35,150 nucleotides of DNA from Actinomycetota bacterium (GTDB lineage Bacteria > Actinomycetota > Thermoleophilia > Miltoncostaeales > Miltoncostaeaceae), in assembly GCA_005792725.1 (NCBI GenBank), contig SXQZ01000142.1, positions 1 to 35,150 of the forward strand, written 5' to 3'. The position numbers were made by a program, and so were the translations under genes. Positions 1 through 7,130 of the stretch are shown piece by piece (the first letter of the stretch is position 1; each line of letters opens with the position of its first letter). Under the pieces are notes generated by a model, which searched no databases, had not been told where the DNA came from, and saw nothing but the letters and a program-made list of their open reading frames with translations.

Positions 1-564
1 CTCGACCCCGGACGCGCCGTCGCCCTCGGCCAGGTGCTCTCACGGGGGCACACACGCCGGGCGGCGGCGACGGGGGGACGGCCGGGGGGGGAGGCGCGCG
101 TCGCCGGACTCACAGGTTACGCCCGCGCGCGCGGCCGGGACGCCATGGCGTGTGCGCAGTCCGCCGGCGAACGACGGCTGATCACCTCGGCGACCCGGGC
201 GGCGGCGGCGGCGGCGGATCTCGCGCGCGGCCCCGCGGCGGCGTTCGCCTTCCTGCACGGCGATCTCATCGAGGACAACGTCGTCTGGCCCACCGGCGGC
301 GGCGACCCGGTGCTCGTGGACTGGGAGTTCTGGCGCATGGGTGATCCCGCCGAGGACCTCGCCTACCTGAGCGCGATCAACGCCCTCCCACCGGAGGTCA
401 TGGGGCACGTGTTCCAGGGATACCGCGCCGACGGGTCCATCATGGCGAGGGTTGACCTGTGGCACCCCCTGGTGCTGGTGGACGCCGCCCTGTGGTACCG
501 GGCGCACGGCGACCACGAACCCGTCGCTCGGCTGCTGGACCGCGCACGCGACGCCCTCTCGTAA
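1..564 (+). CDS. APH/choline-kinase-type phosphotransferase, 5' end missing
   Basis: The reading frame is open from the first base of the window and stops with TAA at 562-564, so the gene starts upstream and only its C-terminal part is present. The recognisable part is the catalytic loop FLHGDLIEDNVVW (HGDxxxxN Brenner-type motif) followed by LVDWEFWRMGDPAEDLAYL, the DWE...GDPxxDLA metal-binding signature of the aminoglycoside phosphotransferase/choline kinase fold. These enzymes transfer the ATP gamma-phosphate to small hydroxylated substrates; nothing here fixes the substrate. The first 60 or so codons are Arg/Gly/Ala-rich and do not resemble the family, so the N-terminal lobe may be divergent or this stretch may be an insertion. 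The P-type ATPase gene starts 26 bases downstream but carries its own -10 box. Confidence 0.7.
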   Translation, partial: LDPGRAVALGQVLSRGHTRRAAATGGRPGGEARVAGLTGYARARGRDAMACAQSAGERRLITSATRAAAAAADLARGPAAAFAFLHGDLIEDNVVWPTGGGDPVLVDWEFWRMGDPAEDLAYLSAINALPPEVMGHVFQGYRADGSIMARVDLWHPLVLVDAALWYRAHGDHEPVARLLDRARDALS

Positions 565-578
565 GCCCCGCCCCCGGG

Positions 579-584
579 TAGGCT
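579..584 (+). promoter_or_regulatory. -10 box (TAGGCT) for ctpE-like gene
   Basis: TAGGCT fits the TAnnnT -10 pattern and ends 6 bases before the GTG at 591. Transcription would then begin at or next to the start codon (leaderless). No clear -35 hexamer is visible. The same spacing pattern recurs at many genes in this window. Confidence 0.5.
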
Positions 585-590
585 CGCCGC

Positions 591-2990
591 GTGCCCCCGG
601 CACCGCCCACCGACGCCGGCCTCACCTCCGCCGAGGCCGCCCACATCCTCGCGGAGCACCCCTACCGGCAGGGCCCGCGGGGCAGCCGGTCGTACGCGGA
701 CATCGTCTGGTCGAACACGTTCACCCTGTTCAACCTCATCCTCATCGTGCTGCTGGTGCCGCTGGGCGTCTTCTCCCTGTGGGGCGACATGCTGTTCGGC
801 GGGGTGCTGGTGGCCAACACGCTCATCGGCATCATCCAGGAGACGCGCGCCAAGCGAGCGCTCGACCGTCTGGCCCTGCTCGTCGCGCCCCAGGGGCGGG
901 TGCTGCGCGATGGCGCGATGGCAACACTGGACCTTCCCGCGATCGTCCCGGGCGACGTCGTGCGGCTGGACCCGGGCGACCAGGTGGTGGCCGACGGCGT
1001 GCTGGTGCGCTCGTCCGTGCTGTCACTCGATGAGTCGGTGCTCACCGGTGAGGCGGACGCCGTGGGGAAGGAGGTCGGGGACCATGTGCTGTCGGGTGCG
1101 TTCTGCGTGGCCGGCGCCGGCGCGTACCGCGTCACCGCAGTGGGGGCCGACTCGTTCGCCGAGCGCCTGGCCGCCGAGGCCAAGGGGACCCGCACGATGC
1201 TCTCGCCGCTGCAGCTCGACATCAACCGGGTACTGCGCGTCATCATCGCGGTGATGGCCCCGCTGGCCGTGCTGATGGTGGTGTCCACGATCTGGATCGA
1301 TCTGGGCGGGGCGGCCTCATCGGTGCAGCGGGTGGTGGCCGCTCTCGTGCCGCTGGTGCCCGAGGGGCTCGTGCTGCTGGCCAGCCTCACGTTCGCGGTC
1401 GCCGCCGTGCGGCTGGCGCGCATCGGCACCCTCGCCCAGAAGATCAACGCCATCGAGAGCCTGGCGAGCGTTGACACCGTCTGCGTTGACAAGACCGGGA
1501 CCCTCACCGAGAACCGGCTTGAGGTGGCGGGGGTGCTGACCGCGACCGGGGCCGCCGAGAACGACGTACGCCGCGCCGCCGGGCGGCTGGCGGCGAGTGC
1601 CGCCTCCCGGAACGCGACCGCCGAGGCGATCCTCGCGGCCATGCCCGCCGGGCCCGAGCACCCCGTGGCCGAGGTCCCGTTCGCCTCATCGCGCAAGTGG
1701 AGCGGGATCACGCTGTCCACCGGGGACAGCATCGTCATGGGTGCCCCGGAGATCCTCGCGCGCATCGGCGTGGAGGTGGAGGTGCCCCTCACCACGGCCA
1801 TCGCCGACGCCCAGGCCGCACGCCGCCGGGTCCTGCTGGTGGCCACCGGTGGCGGGGCGCTCGACCCCGAACCGGAGGGCATAGGCCACCTGCCCCCGAT
1901 GCGCGCCGTCGGCGCCGTGATGCTGGAGGAGGCCCTGCGCCCCGATGCCGCCGACACCGTCCGGTTCCTCGAGGAGGAGGGCATCGAGGTGAAGGTGATC
2001 TCGGGCGATGGCGTGGCCACCGTGCAGGCGGTGGCCACCGCCTGCGGGGTGACAGGCGCCGAGAACGCCGTACAGGGGGCCGACCTGCCCGACGACCCTG
2101 CGGCCCTGCGCGAGATCGTCACCCGCACCGCGGTGTTCGGCCGCATCACCCCCGAGCAGAAGCGCGCACTAGTGCAGGCCATGACGGCCAACGGCCGCTA
2201 TGTGGCGATGATCGGCGACGGAGTGAACGACGTGCTGGCCCTCAAGGACGCCCGCCTCGCCGTGGCCATGGGCAACGGCAGCCAGATGGCCAAGGGCGTG
2301 GCCGACCTGGTGCTGCTGACCAACGCGTTCTCGACGCTGCCCAGGGCCATCGAGGCGGGCCGGCAGATCATCCGCAACACCCACCGGGTCGCCAAGCTGT
2401 TCATCACCAAGTCGGTGTACTCGGCGGTCATCCTGCTCGCGTTCGCCCTCCTGCCCCTGGCGTTCCCGTTCCTCCCGCGGCAGCTGTCCATCACGTCGTC
2501 GCTCACCATCGGCATCCCGGCGTTCTTCCTCGCGCTGTCGCGCAGCGACGGCCCCGTGCACCGCGAGGGCTTCATGCGCAGCCTCGGCGCATTCGCCGTG
2601 CCCGCGGGCGCGGTGATCGCCGTGGCCATCACCGCGGCCTACCTGCTGGCGCGCGGACCCTTCGATGCCGACCTCCAGGAGGCCCGCACCGCCGCGGTGC
2701 TCACGGCCACCCTCCTCGGCCTCGCGGTGGTCGTGGAACTCGAACGCGGCATCGAGCGGCGGCCCGTGCGCCGCTGGGTGTGGCTGATGGTCGCCGGGTT
2801 CGTCGTGGTGCTCACCGTCGGCCTGCAGGTCCCCCTGCTGCGCGACTTCTTCCAGGTGGGCGTGCCGACGCCGGCCCAGTGGCTGCTGATCGCCGCGGTG
2901 GTCGTGGCGGGGGTCGTGGCGCTGCTCGCCATGCGGCGCATCCCATGGCTGCGCCGCATCGAGGACCCGGCGCCGCGCGAAACGCCGTAG
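591..2990 (+). CDS. ctpE: P-type cation-transporting ATPase, CtpE-like
   Basis: This 799-aa integral membrane pump couples ATP hydrolysis to cation transport. All core P-type motifs are visible: TGEAD at residues 152-156 (actuator domain), a PEGLV segment in the ion-site helix, DKTGTLT with the phosphorylated Asp at 300, and GDGVND at 542-547 (hinge). Hydrophobic helices flank the actuator domain, and a C-terminal helix bundle follows residue 600. The combination PEGLVLLASLTFAVAAVRLA and the missing N-terminal heavy-metal domain resemble mycobacterial CtpE, reported to be a Ca2+ transporter; specificity here is inferred. The GTG start at 591 lies 6 bases after a TAGGCT -10 box, which suggests a leaderless mRNA. 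A KVISGDGVATV segment replaces the more usual GDNPxTA, a conservative family variation. Confidence 0.9.
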   Translation: MPPAPPTDAGLTSAEAAHILAEHPYRQGPRGSRSYADIVWSNTFTLFNLILIVLLVPLGVFSLWGDMLFGGVLVANTLIGIIQETRAKRALDRLALLVAPQGRVLRDGAMATLDLPAIVPGDVVRLDPGDQVVADGVLVRSSVLSLDESVLTGEADAVGKEVGDHVLSGAFCVAGAGAYRVTAVGADSFAERLAAEAKGTRTMLSPLQLDINRVLRVIIAVMAPLAVLMVVSTIWIDLGGAASSVQRVVAALVPLVPEGLVLLASLTFAVAAVRLARIGTLAQKINAIESLASVDTVCVDKTGTLTENRLEVAGVLTATGAAENDVRRAAGRLAASAASRNATAEAILAAMPAGPEHPVAEVPFASSRKWSGITLSTGDSIVMGAPEILARIGVEVEVPLTTAIADAQAARRRVLLVATGGGALDPEPEGIGHLPPMRAVGAVMLEEALRPDAADTVRFLEEEGIEVKVISGDGVATVQAVATACGVTGAENAVQGADLPDDPAALREIVTRTAVFGRITPEQKRALVQAMTANGRYVAMIGDGVNDVLALKDARLAVAMGNGSQMAKGVADLVLLTNAFSTLPRAIEAGRQIIRNTHRVAKLFITKSVYSAVILLAFALLPLAFPFLPRQLSITSSLTIGIPAFFLALSRSDGPVHREGFMRSLGAFAVPAGAVIAVAITAAYLLARGPFDADLQEARTAAVLTATLLGLAVVVELERGIERRPVRRWVWLMVAGFVVVLTVGLQVPLLRDFFQVGVPTPAQWLLIAAVVVAGVVALLAMRRIPWLRRIEDPAPRETP

Positions 2991-3086
2991 CGCGCGGCCG
3001 CGGGGAACCGGCCCGGGCACCATCGGCCCGGTGATGATCGGGACGGCCCCGGAGAGCGCCGGCAATGCGCCCGGGGTGACTGCGCC

Positions 3087-3102
3087 CCCCCTGATGGGGG
3101 TT
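3087..3102 (+). terminator. possible terminator after the P-type ATPase gene
   Basis: A CCCCC-TGAT-GGGGG hairpin followed by TT lies about 100 bases after the ATPase stop and before the lipoprotein gene. The stem is short and there is no proper U-tract, so this is tentative. Confidence 0.3.
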
Positions 3103-3215
3103 CCCCTGCAGGGACGACGCGGCGAAATGGGTGCCCGGGAGGCCCTGGGCACGGTGCCCGTGGCATGCTCCCAGCACGAACGATCGGTTTCCGCCGCCGG
3201 ACCAGGAGGAACACC

Positions 3216-3755
3216 ATGAAGGCCCGCACGAGCCGCATCGCCGTCGCCGCTCTGCTTACGGCAGGAATCCCCCTCATCGCCGCGGGTTGCGGCGCCGCCG
3301 ACGAGGAGCCATCGGCCACCCAGGCACCGGCGGCCACCGCGACGACCGCCGCGCCCGCGGCCACCACGGCCTCGGCCACGTCGTCGGCGAGTCTGCCCGC
3401 GCCGCCGTCCGGCGCCACGCAGATCAGCACCAAGGCGGCCAACGGCGCCATGTACGTCCACTACTCCGTCTCCGGCCAGACCCCCGCAGACGTGGTGGGC
3501 ACCTACCAGTCGGCCCTGGAGTCATCCGGGTTCGCCGTCAAGAGCACGGGTGGCGGTGGCGGTGGATGGGGCGGTTATGGGGGATCCGGCGCGGGCATCA
3601 GCGCCGACAACGGCACGGAGTGGATCGACGTCGAGGCCGGCGGGCAGGACCGCGGGCCCACCTACTGGGAGGTCTGCATCGGGCCGAGCGCGCAGTCGGT
3701 GGACGACTGCCGGGAGATGAGCGACGGGAACGACTCCACCAGCAAGCAGAGCTAG
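3216..3755 (+). CDS. secreted lipoprotein of unknown function
   Basis: This 179-aa lipoprotein has a signal sequence with basic residues (KARTSR) and a hydrophobic stretch ending in a lipobox, IAAGC, with Cys25 as the lipidation site. The ATG at 3216 was chosen because AGGAGGA (3204-3210) sits 5 bases upstream; an in-frame ATG at 3165 would place 17 Arg-rich residues before the signal peptide. A low-complexity Ala/Thr linker (residues ~28-65) leads to a small domain, then a Gly-rich patch (GGGGGGWGGYGG), and a C-terminal part with Trp and two Cys. It probably sits on the outer face of the membrane. The stop TAG shares its G with the GTG start of apbE, so the two genes are translationally coupled, which hints at a joint role in extracytoplasmic flavin or redox chemistry. 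The domain is not recognised. Confidence 0.8.
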   Translation: MKARTSRIAVAALLTAGIPLIAAGCGAADEEPSATQAPAATATTAAPAATTASATSSASLPAPPSGATQISTKAANGAMYVHYSVSGQTPADVVGTYQSALESSGFAVKSTGGGGGGWGGYGGSGAGISADNGTEWIDVEAGGQDRGPTYWEVCIGPSAQSVDDCREMSDGNDSTSKQS

Positions 3756-4678
3756 TGCCGGACGGCGCGCCCGCCCCCCGGGGTGAGTCGCGCTTCCGGG
3801 CGATGGGCTCCGACTGCCAGATCATCATCCTCCGGGGCGGGGATGATGATCTGGCGCTGGCGGAGGCAGAGGTACGGCGCCTTGAGGCCCTCTGGTCACG
3901 CTTCCGTCGCGGCAGCGAGATCTCCGGCCTCAACGCGAACGCCGGGCGTGCCATGGCGGCCTCGGCCGAGACCCGCATGCTCGTGCGCCGGGCGCTGCGT
4001 GCGGAACACCTCACCGGCGGCCGCTTCGATCCGCTGCTGGGCCGCGAGATGATGGTGCTCGGGTACGACCGCGACCATGCCGCGCTGCCGCGACCCGATG
4101 GCCCCACCGCGACCGTGGCGCTGCCGCAGGTTGTGCGTCCCCGCGGTGCCTGCCTGCGCATGGACGAGGCCACGGGGCTCATCACCGTGCCGGGTGGGTG
4201 GGCGCTGGACGCCGGGGGCATCGGCAAGGGGCTCGCGGCCGACATGGTCACCGCACGCCTCATGCGCCGCGGGGTGCCCGGCGCGCTGGTCAACCTGGGC
4301 GGGGACATCCGGTGCCGTGGCATCACCCCACCGGGCGGATGGCGCATCGGCATTGATGATCCCCGGAACCCGGACGCCGCGCAGGTCGCGCAGGTGACGC
4401 TGACCCGGGGGGCGGTGTGCACTAGCGGGGTGCGCCGGCGGCGCTGGCGGCGACCCGACGGCACGGTGGCCCATCACCTGCTCGATCCGCAGACGGGCGC
4501 ACCCACCGATGCCGAGTTGGCCTCGGTGTCCGTGATCGCCCGGACCGGGTGGTTGGCCGAGGCGCTCACCAAGGCCGTGATCCTGGCGGGGCCGGAGACG
4601 GGCCGCCGGCTGCTCGCCGCCCACGATGCCGGTGCGGTGGTGGTGCTCTCCGACGGCGCCGTGCACCGCCTGCCCTGA
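3755..4678 (+). CDS. apbE: FAD:protein FMN transferase (ApbE)
   Basis: ApbE attaches FMN from FAD covalently to Thr/Ser of target proteins, usually outside the membrane. Family motifs appear in order: FRAMGSDC near the N-terminus, ALDAGGIGKGLAAD (flavin pocket), LVNLGGDIRCRG, CTSGVRRRRW, HHLLDPQTGAPT and SVSVIARTGWLAEALTKA. The last motif has E and K where many bacterial ApbE proteins have D and T (DALAT) as Mg2+ ligands; actinobacterial members often carry an AExLxKA version. GTG at 3755 overlaps the lipoprotein stop by one base and gives the 16 or so residues usually found before the AMGS motif; ATG at 3803 is the alternative. No signal peptide is seen. The protein is 307 aa, normal for the family. 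Confidence 0.88.
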   Translation: MPDGAPAPRGESRFRAMGSDCQIIILRGGDDDLALAEAEVRRLEALWSRFRRGSEISGLNANAGRAMAASAETRMLVRRALRAEHLTGGRFDPLLGREMMVLGYDRDHAALPRPDGPTATVALPQVVRPRGACLRMDEATGLITVPGGWALDAGGIGKGLAADMVTARLMRRGVPGALVNLGGDIRCRGITPPGGWRIGIDDPRNPDAAQVAQVTLTRGAVCTSGVRRRRWRRPDGTVAHHLLDPQTGAPTDAELASVSVIARTGWLAEALTKAVILAGPETGRRLLAAHDAGAVVVLSDGAVHRLP

Positions 4679-4754
4679 CCGGTCGGGGGACGTCGGCGCA
4701 CCACCACATCCCGCCGGGCACCCGGTGGCCGATCGCGGTCGGCATGGTGCGATG

Positions 4755-5159
4755 TCAGACCGGACGCTCCACGTGCATGCCGTGATCACGTGCAGCATCG
4801 GCCTGCCGGTCGTCGTAGGTGACGAAGCCCCGCAGGCGATCGCCGAGATCAAGGGCGACCACCACGTGGATGGTATCGAGGGTGCGCAGGTGCGCGGGTG
4901 CGATGAGGGCCGCACGGCTGAGGTGCGACCTGTCCACCGGCACGATATCGACGGTGCTGAGCACGGCCTGTGCCCGGTCGAGCAGGGCGGTGTCCACGCG
5001 CCGCACGGCGCGCAGCACCTCGGCCTCGCCCAGATCGCTGGTGACCAACCGGTCCCCGGCCTCCTCCTGCCAGTGGTACATCGCGGAGGAGTGCACCTCG
5101 GCGGCGACCAGCTTCACCAGCGCGGATGAGTCGAGATACCAGATCCCGATGGTGCTCAG
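4755..5159 (-). CDS. vapC: PIN-domain toxin (VapC-like)
   Basis: This is a PIN-fold ribonuclease toxin of about 134 aa, expected to cleave RNA and to be neutralised by the upstream antitoxin. The acidic active-site residues are visible: IWYLDSSALVKL (first Asp), DLGEAEVLRAV (Glu), LDTIHVVVAL (Asp) and FVTYDDRQ (Asp). The start is a puzzle: no ATG, GTG or TTG precedes the first catalytic Asp in this frame. I placed it at CTG 5159-5157, which overlaps the antitoxin TGA (CTGA) just as other genes here overlap by ATGA/GTGA. ATC at 5150 is the alternative, close to where homologues begin. The next Met would delete the catalytic Asp. Family assignment is firm; the start is not. Confidence 0.75.
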   Translation of the reverse strand: MSTIGIWYLDSSALVKLVAAEVHSSAMYHWQEEAGDRLVTSDLGEAEVLRAVRRVDTALLDRAQAVLSTVDIVPVDRSHLSRAALIAPAHLRTLDTIHVVVALDLGDRLRGFVTYDDRQADAARDHGMHVERPV

Positions 5160-5428
5160 CGGTCGTCCTCGTCGCGCATCGCGCGAAGGGCATCGCCCAG
5201 GCTCCGTCCGCCGCCATGCCGGACCGGCGGCCCGATCCCGGCGGCCGTCGCGCGGGCGACGCGCAGCAGCCCCGCCTGCTCGAGGGCGGCCAGGCGATCG
5301 GTCGGCAACGGCATGATCTGGGCCACCGGGCGGCCGTTGTCCGTGATGACAATGGCCTCGCCCGCCGCGGCGCGGGCCACCACCGCCGACGCGTTCTGCT
5401 TGAGCGCCCGGATCCCGACCCGTTCCAT
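5156..5428 (-). CDS. vapB: Phd/VapB-type antitoxin
   Basis: This 90-aa protein begins MERVGIRALKQNASAVV and continues with AGEAIVITDNGRPVAQIMPL, the Phd/YefM-type N-terminal DNA-binding fold seen in antitoxins. The C-terminal part (residues ~45-90) is the likely toxin-wrapping tail. Such proteins block the partner toxin and repress their own operon. ATG at 5428 was preferred to an in-frame ATG at 5467 because TACGGT (5441-5436, minus strand) lies 7 bases ahead, the leaderless spacing common in this window, and because family members start at this point. The gene precedes and overlaps the PIN toxin gene, the usual vapBC order. Confidence 0.8.
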   Translation of the reverse strand: MERVGIRALKQNASAVVARAAAGEAIVITDNGRPVAQIMPLPTDRLAALEQAGLLRVARATAAGIGPPVRHGGGRSLGDALRAMRDEDDR

Positions 5429-5435
5429 GTGCTTC

Positions 5436-5441
5436 ACCGTA
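5436..5441 (-). promoter_or_regulatory. -10 box (TACGGT) for the toxin-antitoxin operon
   Basis: On the minus strand TACGGT lies 7 bases before the antitoxin ATG, consistent with a leaderless start. No separate operator palindrome is obvious. Confidence 0.45.
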
Positions 5442-5532
5442 GCACGGCGTCCTGCGTGGCCCTTCACCCCCAGATGGGGCCGCCGTCCACGCGAGCACCC
5501 GGCGGCCCGGCACCGCGGGGGCGCCGCGCGGC

Positions 5533-6327
5533 CTACGAGACCGGCAGGTCGAAACGCTCGATTGAGGTGGCGCGGCCCGTCGCCTCGGCCCGTACCACGA
5601 CGCCCTGCACCCGCACGTCGCCGGTTGCCGGCTCGAACCGTGCGGGCAGACCGGTGAGGAAGCGGCGGAGCACGGGGGCGTCCTGCACCCCGATGACCGA
5701 GTCGTGGGGGCCACTCATGCCGAGGTCCGTGATGTAGGCCGTACCACCCGCCAGCACGCGCTCGTCGGCGGTGGGCACATGCGTGTGGGTGCCCACCACG
5801 GCGGTCACCCGGCCGTCCAGGTGACGCGCCAGCGCCAGCTTCTCGCTGGTGGCCTCGGCGTGGATGTCCACGATGATGAGGGGGGTCTCACGGCGCATGC
5901 GATCCACGAGATCGTCGGCCACGGCGAAGGGACTCTGCGCCGCCTCGATGAATACCGCTCCGATGAGGTTGATCACACCTACCCGGAAGCCCCCGCGGGC
6001 ATCCACCACCACCGTGCCCGAGCCCGGCCCGCGCACGGTGAGGTTGGCGGGCCTCAGCACGCGCGGGTCCTTCTCGAGCACCGGCACGATCTCCGGCCGG
6101 CGGAACGTGTGATTGCCCCCCGTGAGCACATCGGCGCCGGCCGCGAGCAGCGCCTCGGCCTGCTTGGGGGTGGTGCCCGCCCCATTCGCGGCGTTCTCGG
6201 CGTTCACCACCACGAGGTTGGCCCCATGGCGCTCGCGCAGCCCCGGCAGGGCGTCCTGCACCGCGCGCATGCCCGCGCCCCCGAACACGTCGCCGAGGAT
6301 CACGGCAGTGAAGGCTGCGGACGCCAC
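5533..6327 (-). CDS. ymdB: YmdB-family metallophosphoesterase
   Basis: A 264-aa calcineurin-like phosphoesterase of the TIGR00282/YmdB family, whose Bacillus member hydrolyses 2',3'-cyclic AMP and affects biofilm and motility decisions. Metal-site motifs appear in order: ILGDVFGGAG, VVNAENAANG, LTGGNHTF, IIVDIHAEATSEK, VGTHTHVPTADE and YITDLGMSGPHDSVIG. The length is standard. In many genomes the gene lies near rny (RNase Y), but rny is not seen here. The GTG start at 6327 is immediately adjacent to the TAG of the upstream LytM-like gene, so the two probably form one operon driven from the 7.1-kb promoter. Function by family is well supported; the physiological role in this organism is unknown. 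Confidence 0.88.
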   Translation of the reverse strand: MASAAFTAVILGDVFGGAGMRAVQDALPGLRERHGANLVVVNAENAANGAGTTPKQAEALLAAGADVLTGGNHTFRRPEIVPVLEKDPRVLRPANLTVRGPGSGTVVVDARGGFRVGVINLIGAVFIEAAQSPFAVADDLVDRMRRETPLIIVDIHAEATSEKLALARHLDGRVTAVVGTHTHVPTADERVLAGGTAYITDLGMSGPHDSVIGVQDAPVLRRFLTGLPARFEPATGDVRVQGVVVRAEATGRATSIERFDLPVS

Positions 6328-7089
6328 CTAGACGCCGGGGCCCGTGGTCTGGTGCAGCAGGTCAACCTGCACGTTGTTGCCGGCGTCGTTGGTGTAGCGG
6401 GCGATGTCGAACGTCGCGACCCGCGACAGGTCGCGTACGCGCCCCAGCACCGTGCGCCCGGCGCCGACCGGCGATCCCACCCGCGGCACGATGCCGTCCG
6501 GGCCCGGCTCGATGTGACTCAGGCGCACCGCCACGTCGGGCACGCCGGCCGGGGTGAGGACGATCTCGAGGCCCTCGGGACGCCCGGCGATGCGGTGCGG
6601 CATCACGGCGGTCACCACCCCGTCCACGGGGCTGTAGACCGTGGTGCCCGCGGGAGCGCCCACATCCACGCCCGCGGTACCCGTGTCGCCGCCGTCATCG
6701 GACATGACGTTATGCGCGACCCCCGCAGCCGGGACCATGTTGATGGCGCCCGCCTCGGCGACCGGATGGAACAGCACTGCCGTCACCTGCTTCTGGGCGA
6801 CGGGGAGGACGACCTCGACCTGGCCCGCCCGGGCCAGCACCACCCGCTGCGGCGTACCGGGCTGGCTGATGCCCGACGGCGGCACGGGCGACGCCACCTG
6901 ACCCGCAGGCGCGGCGGCACCGGACGGTGCGCCGCCGTCATAGAAGGCCAGCACGACCGCAGTGATGATGGCCGCCACCAGGAGGGCCGGGGCCACGATG
7001 GTGAGCATCACATGGTTGCTGCGGTGCCGGTCGGCCTGCCGGCGCACGGCGCGGCGCAACCGGAGCTGATCGCGGGTCAGTGGCGGCAT
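6328..7089 (-). CDS. membrane-anchored LytM/M23-like protein, catalytic site degenerate
   Basis: A 253-aa protein with a basic cytoplasmic N-terminus, one transmembrane helix (residues ~27-50), a Pro/Gly linker and a C-terminal lysostaphin/LytM-like beta domain. The domain shows GVDVGAPAGTTVYSPVDGVV, typical of M23 peptidases, and later VRLSHIEP and VQVDLLHQ. An active M23 enzyme needs HxxxD and HxH zinc ligands. Here the first His is replaced (TAGVD), only one His remains in the LSHIE strand, and the last HLHFE-type motif reads NVQVDL. It is therefore probably a non-catalytic wall-binding or regulatory protein. ATG at 7089 is preferred over an in-frame start at 7155, because TAGCCT lies 10 bases ahead and the longer form would overlap the divergent gene. 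Confidence 0.75.
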   Translation of the reverse strand: MPPLTRDQLRLRRAVRRQADRHRSNHVMLTIVAPALLVAAIITAVVLAFYDGGAPSGAAAPAGQVASPVPPSGISQPGTPQRVVLARAGQVEVVLPVAQKQVTAVLFHPVAEAGAINMVPAAGVAHNVMSDDGGDTGTAGVDVGAPAGTTVYSPVDGVVTAVMPHRIAGRPEGLEIVLTPAGVPDVAVRLSHIEPGPDGIVPRVGSPVGAGRTVLGRVRDLSRVATFDIARYTNDAGNNVQVDLLHQTTGPGV

Positions 7090-7099
7090 CGGCCTCGCA

Positions 7100-7105
7100 A
7101 GGCTA
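7100..7105 (-). promoter_or_regulatory. -10 box (TAGCCT) for the LytM-like/ymdB operon
   Basis: On the minus strand TAGCCT sits 10 bases before the ATG at 7089, the same spacing as at lipA and at both repeat-protein genes in this window. Confidence 0.4.
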
Positions 7106-7117
7106 GACCAGCGGGGA

Positions 7118-7123
7118 TACCAT
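7118..7123 (+). promoter_or_regulatory. -10 box (TACCAT) for the AI-2E permease gene
   Basis: TACCAT is followed by 7 bases and then ATG at 7131. It overlaps the first ATG (7122), which argues that 7131 is the real start on a leaderless mRNA. It lies about 13 bases from the divergent -10 box at 7100-7105. Confidence 0.4.
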
Positions 7124-7130
7124 GACGCCC

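Noticed and set aside
662-2191. Minus-strand 509-codon open frame opposite the P-type ATPase
   Set aside because: Ser/Thr/Arg-rich shadow of a clearly coding strand with all P-type motifs.
3131-3754. Longer ApbE frame running under the lipoprotein gene
   Set aside because: The lipoprotein has a signal peptide, lipobox and ribosome site in the other frame; the ApbE extension is low-complexity.
5156-5467. Antitoxin start at ATG 5467
   Set aside because: It adds 13 residues outside the family consensus and includes the proposed -10 box; ATG 5428 fits family and promoter spacing.
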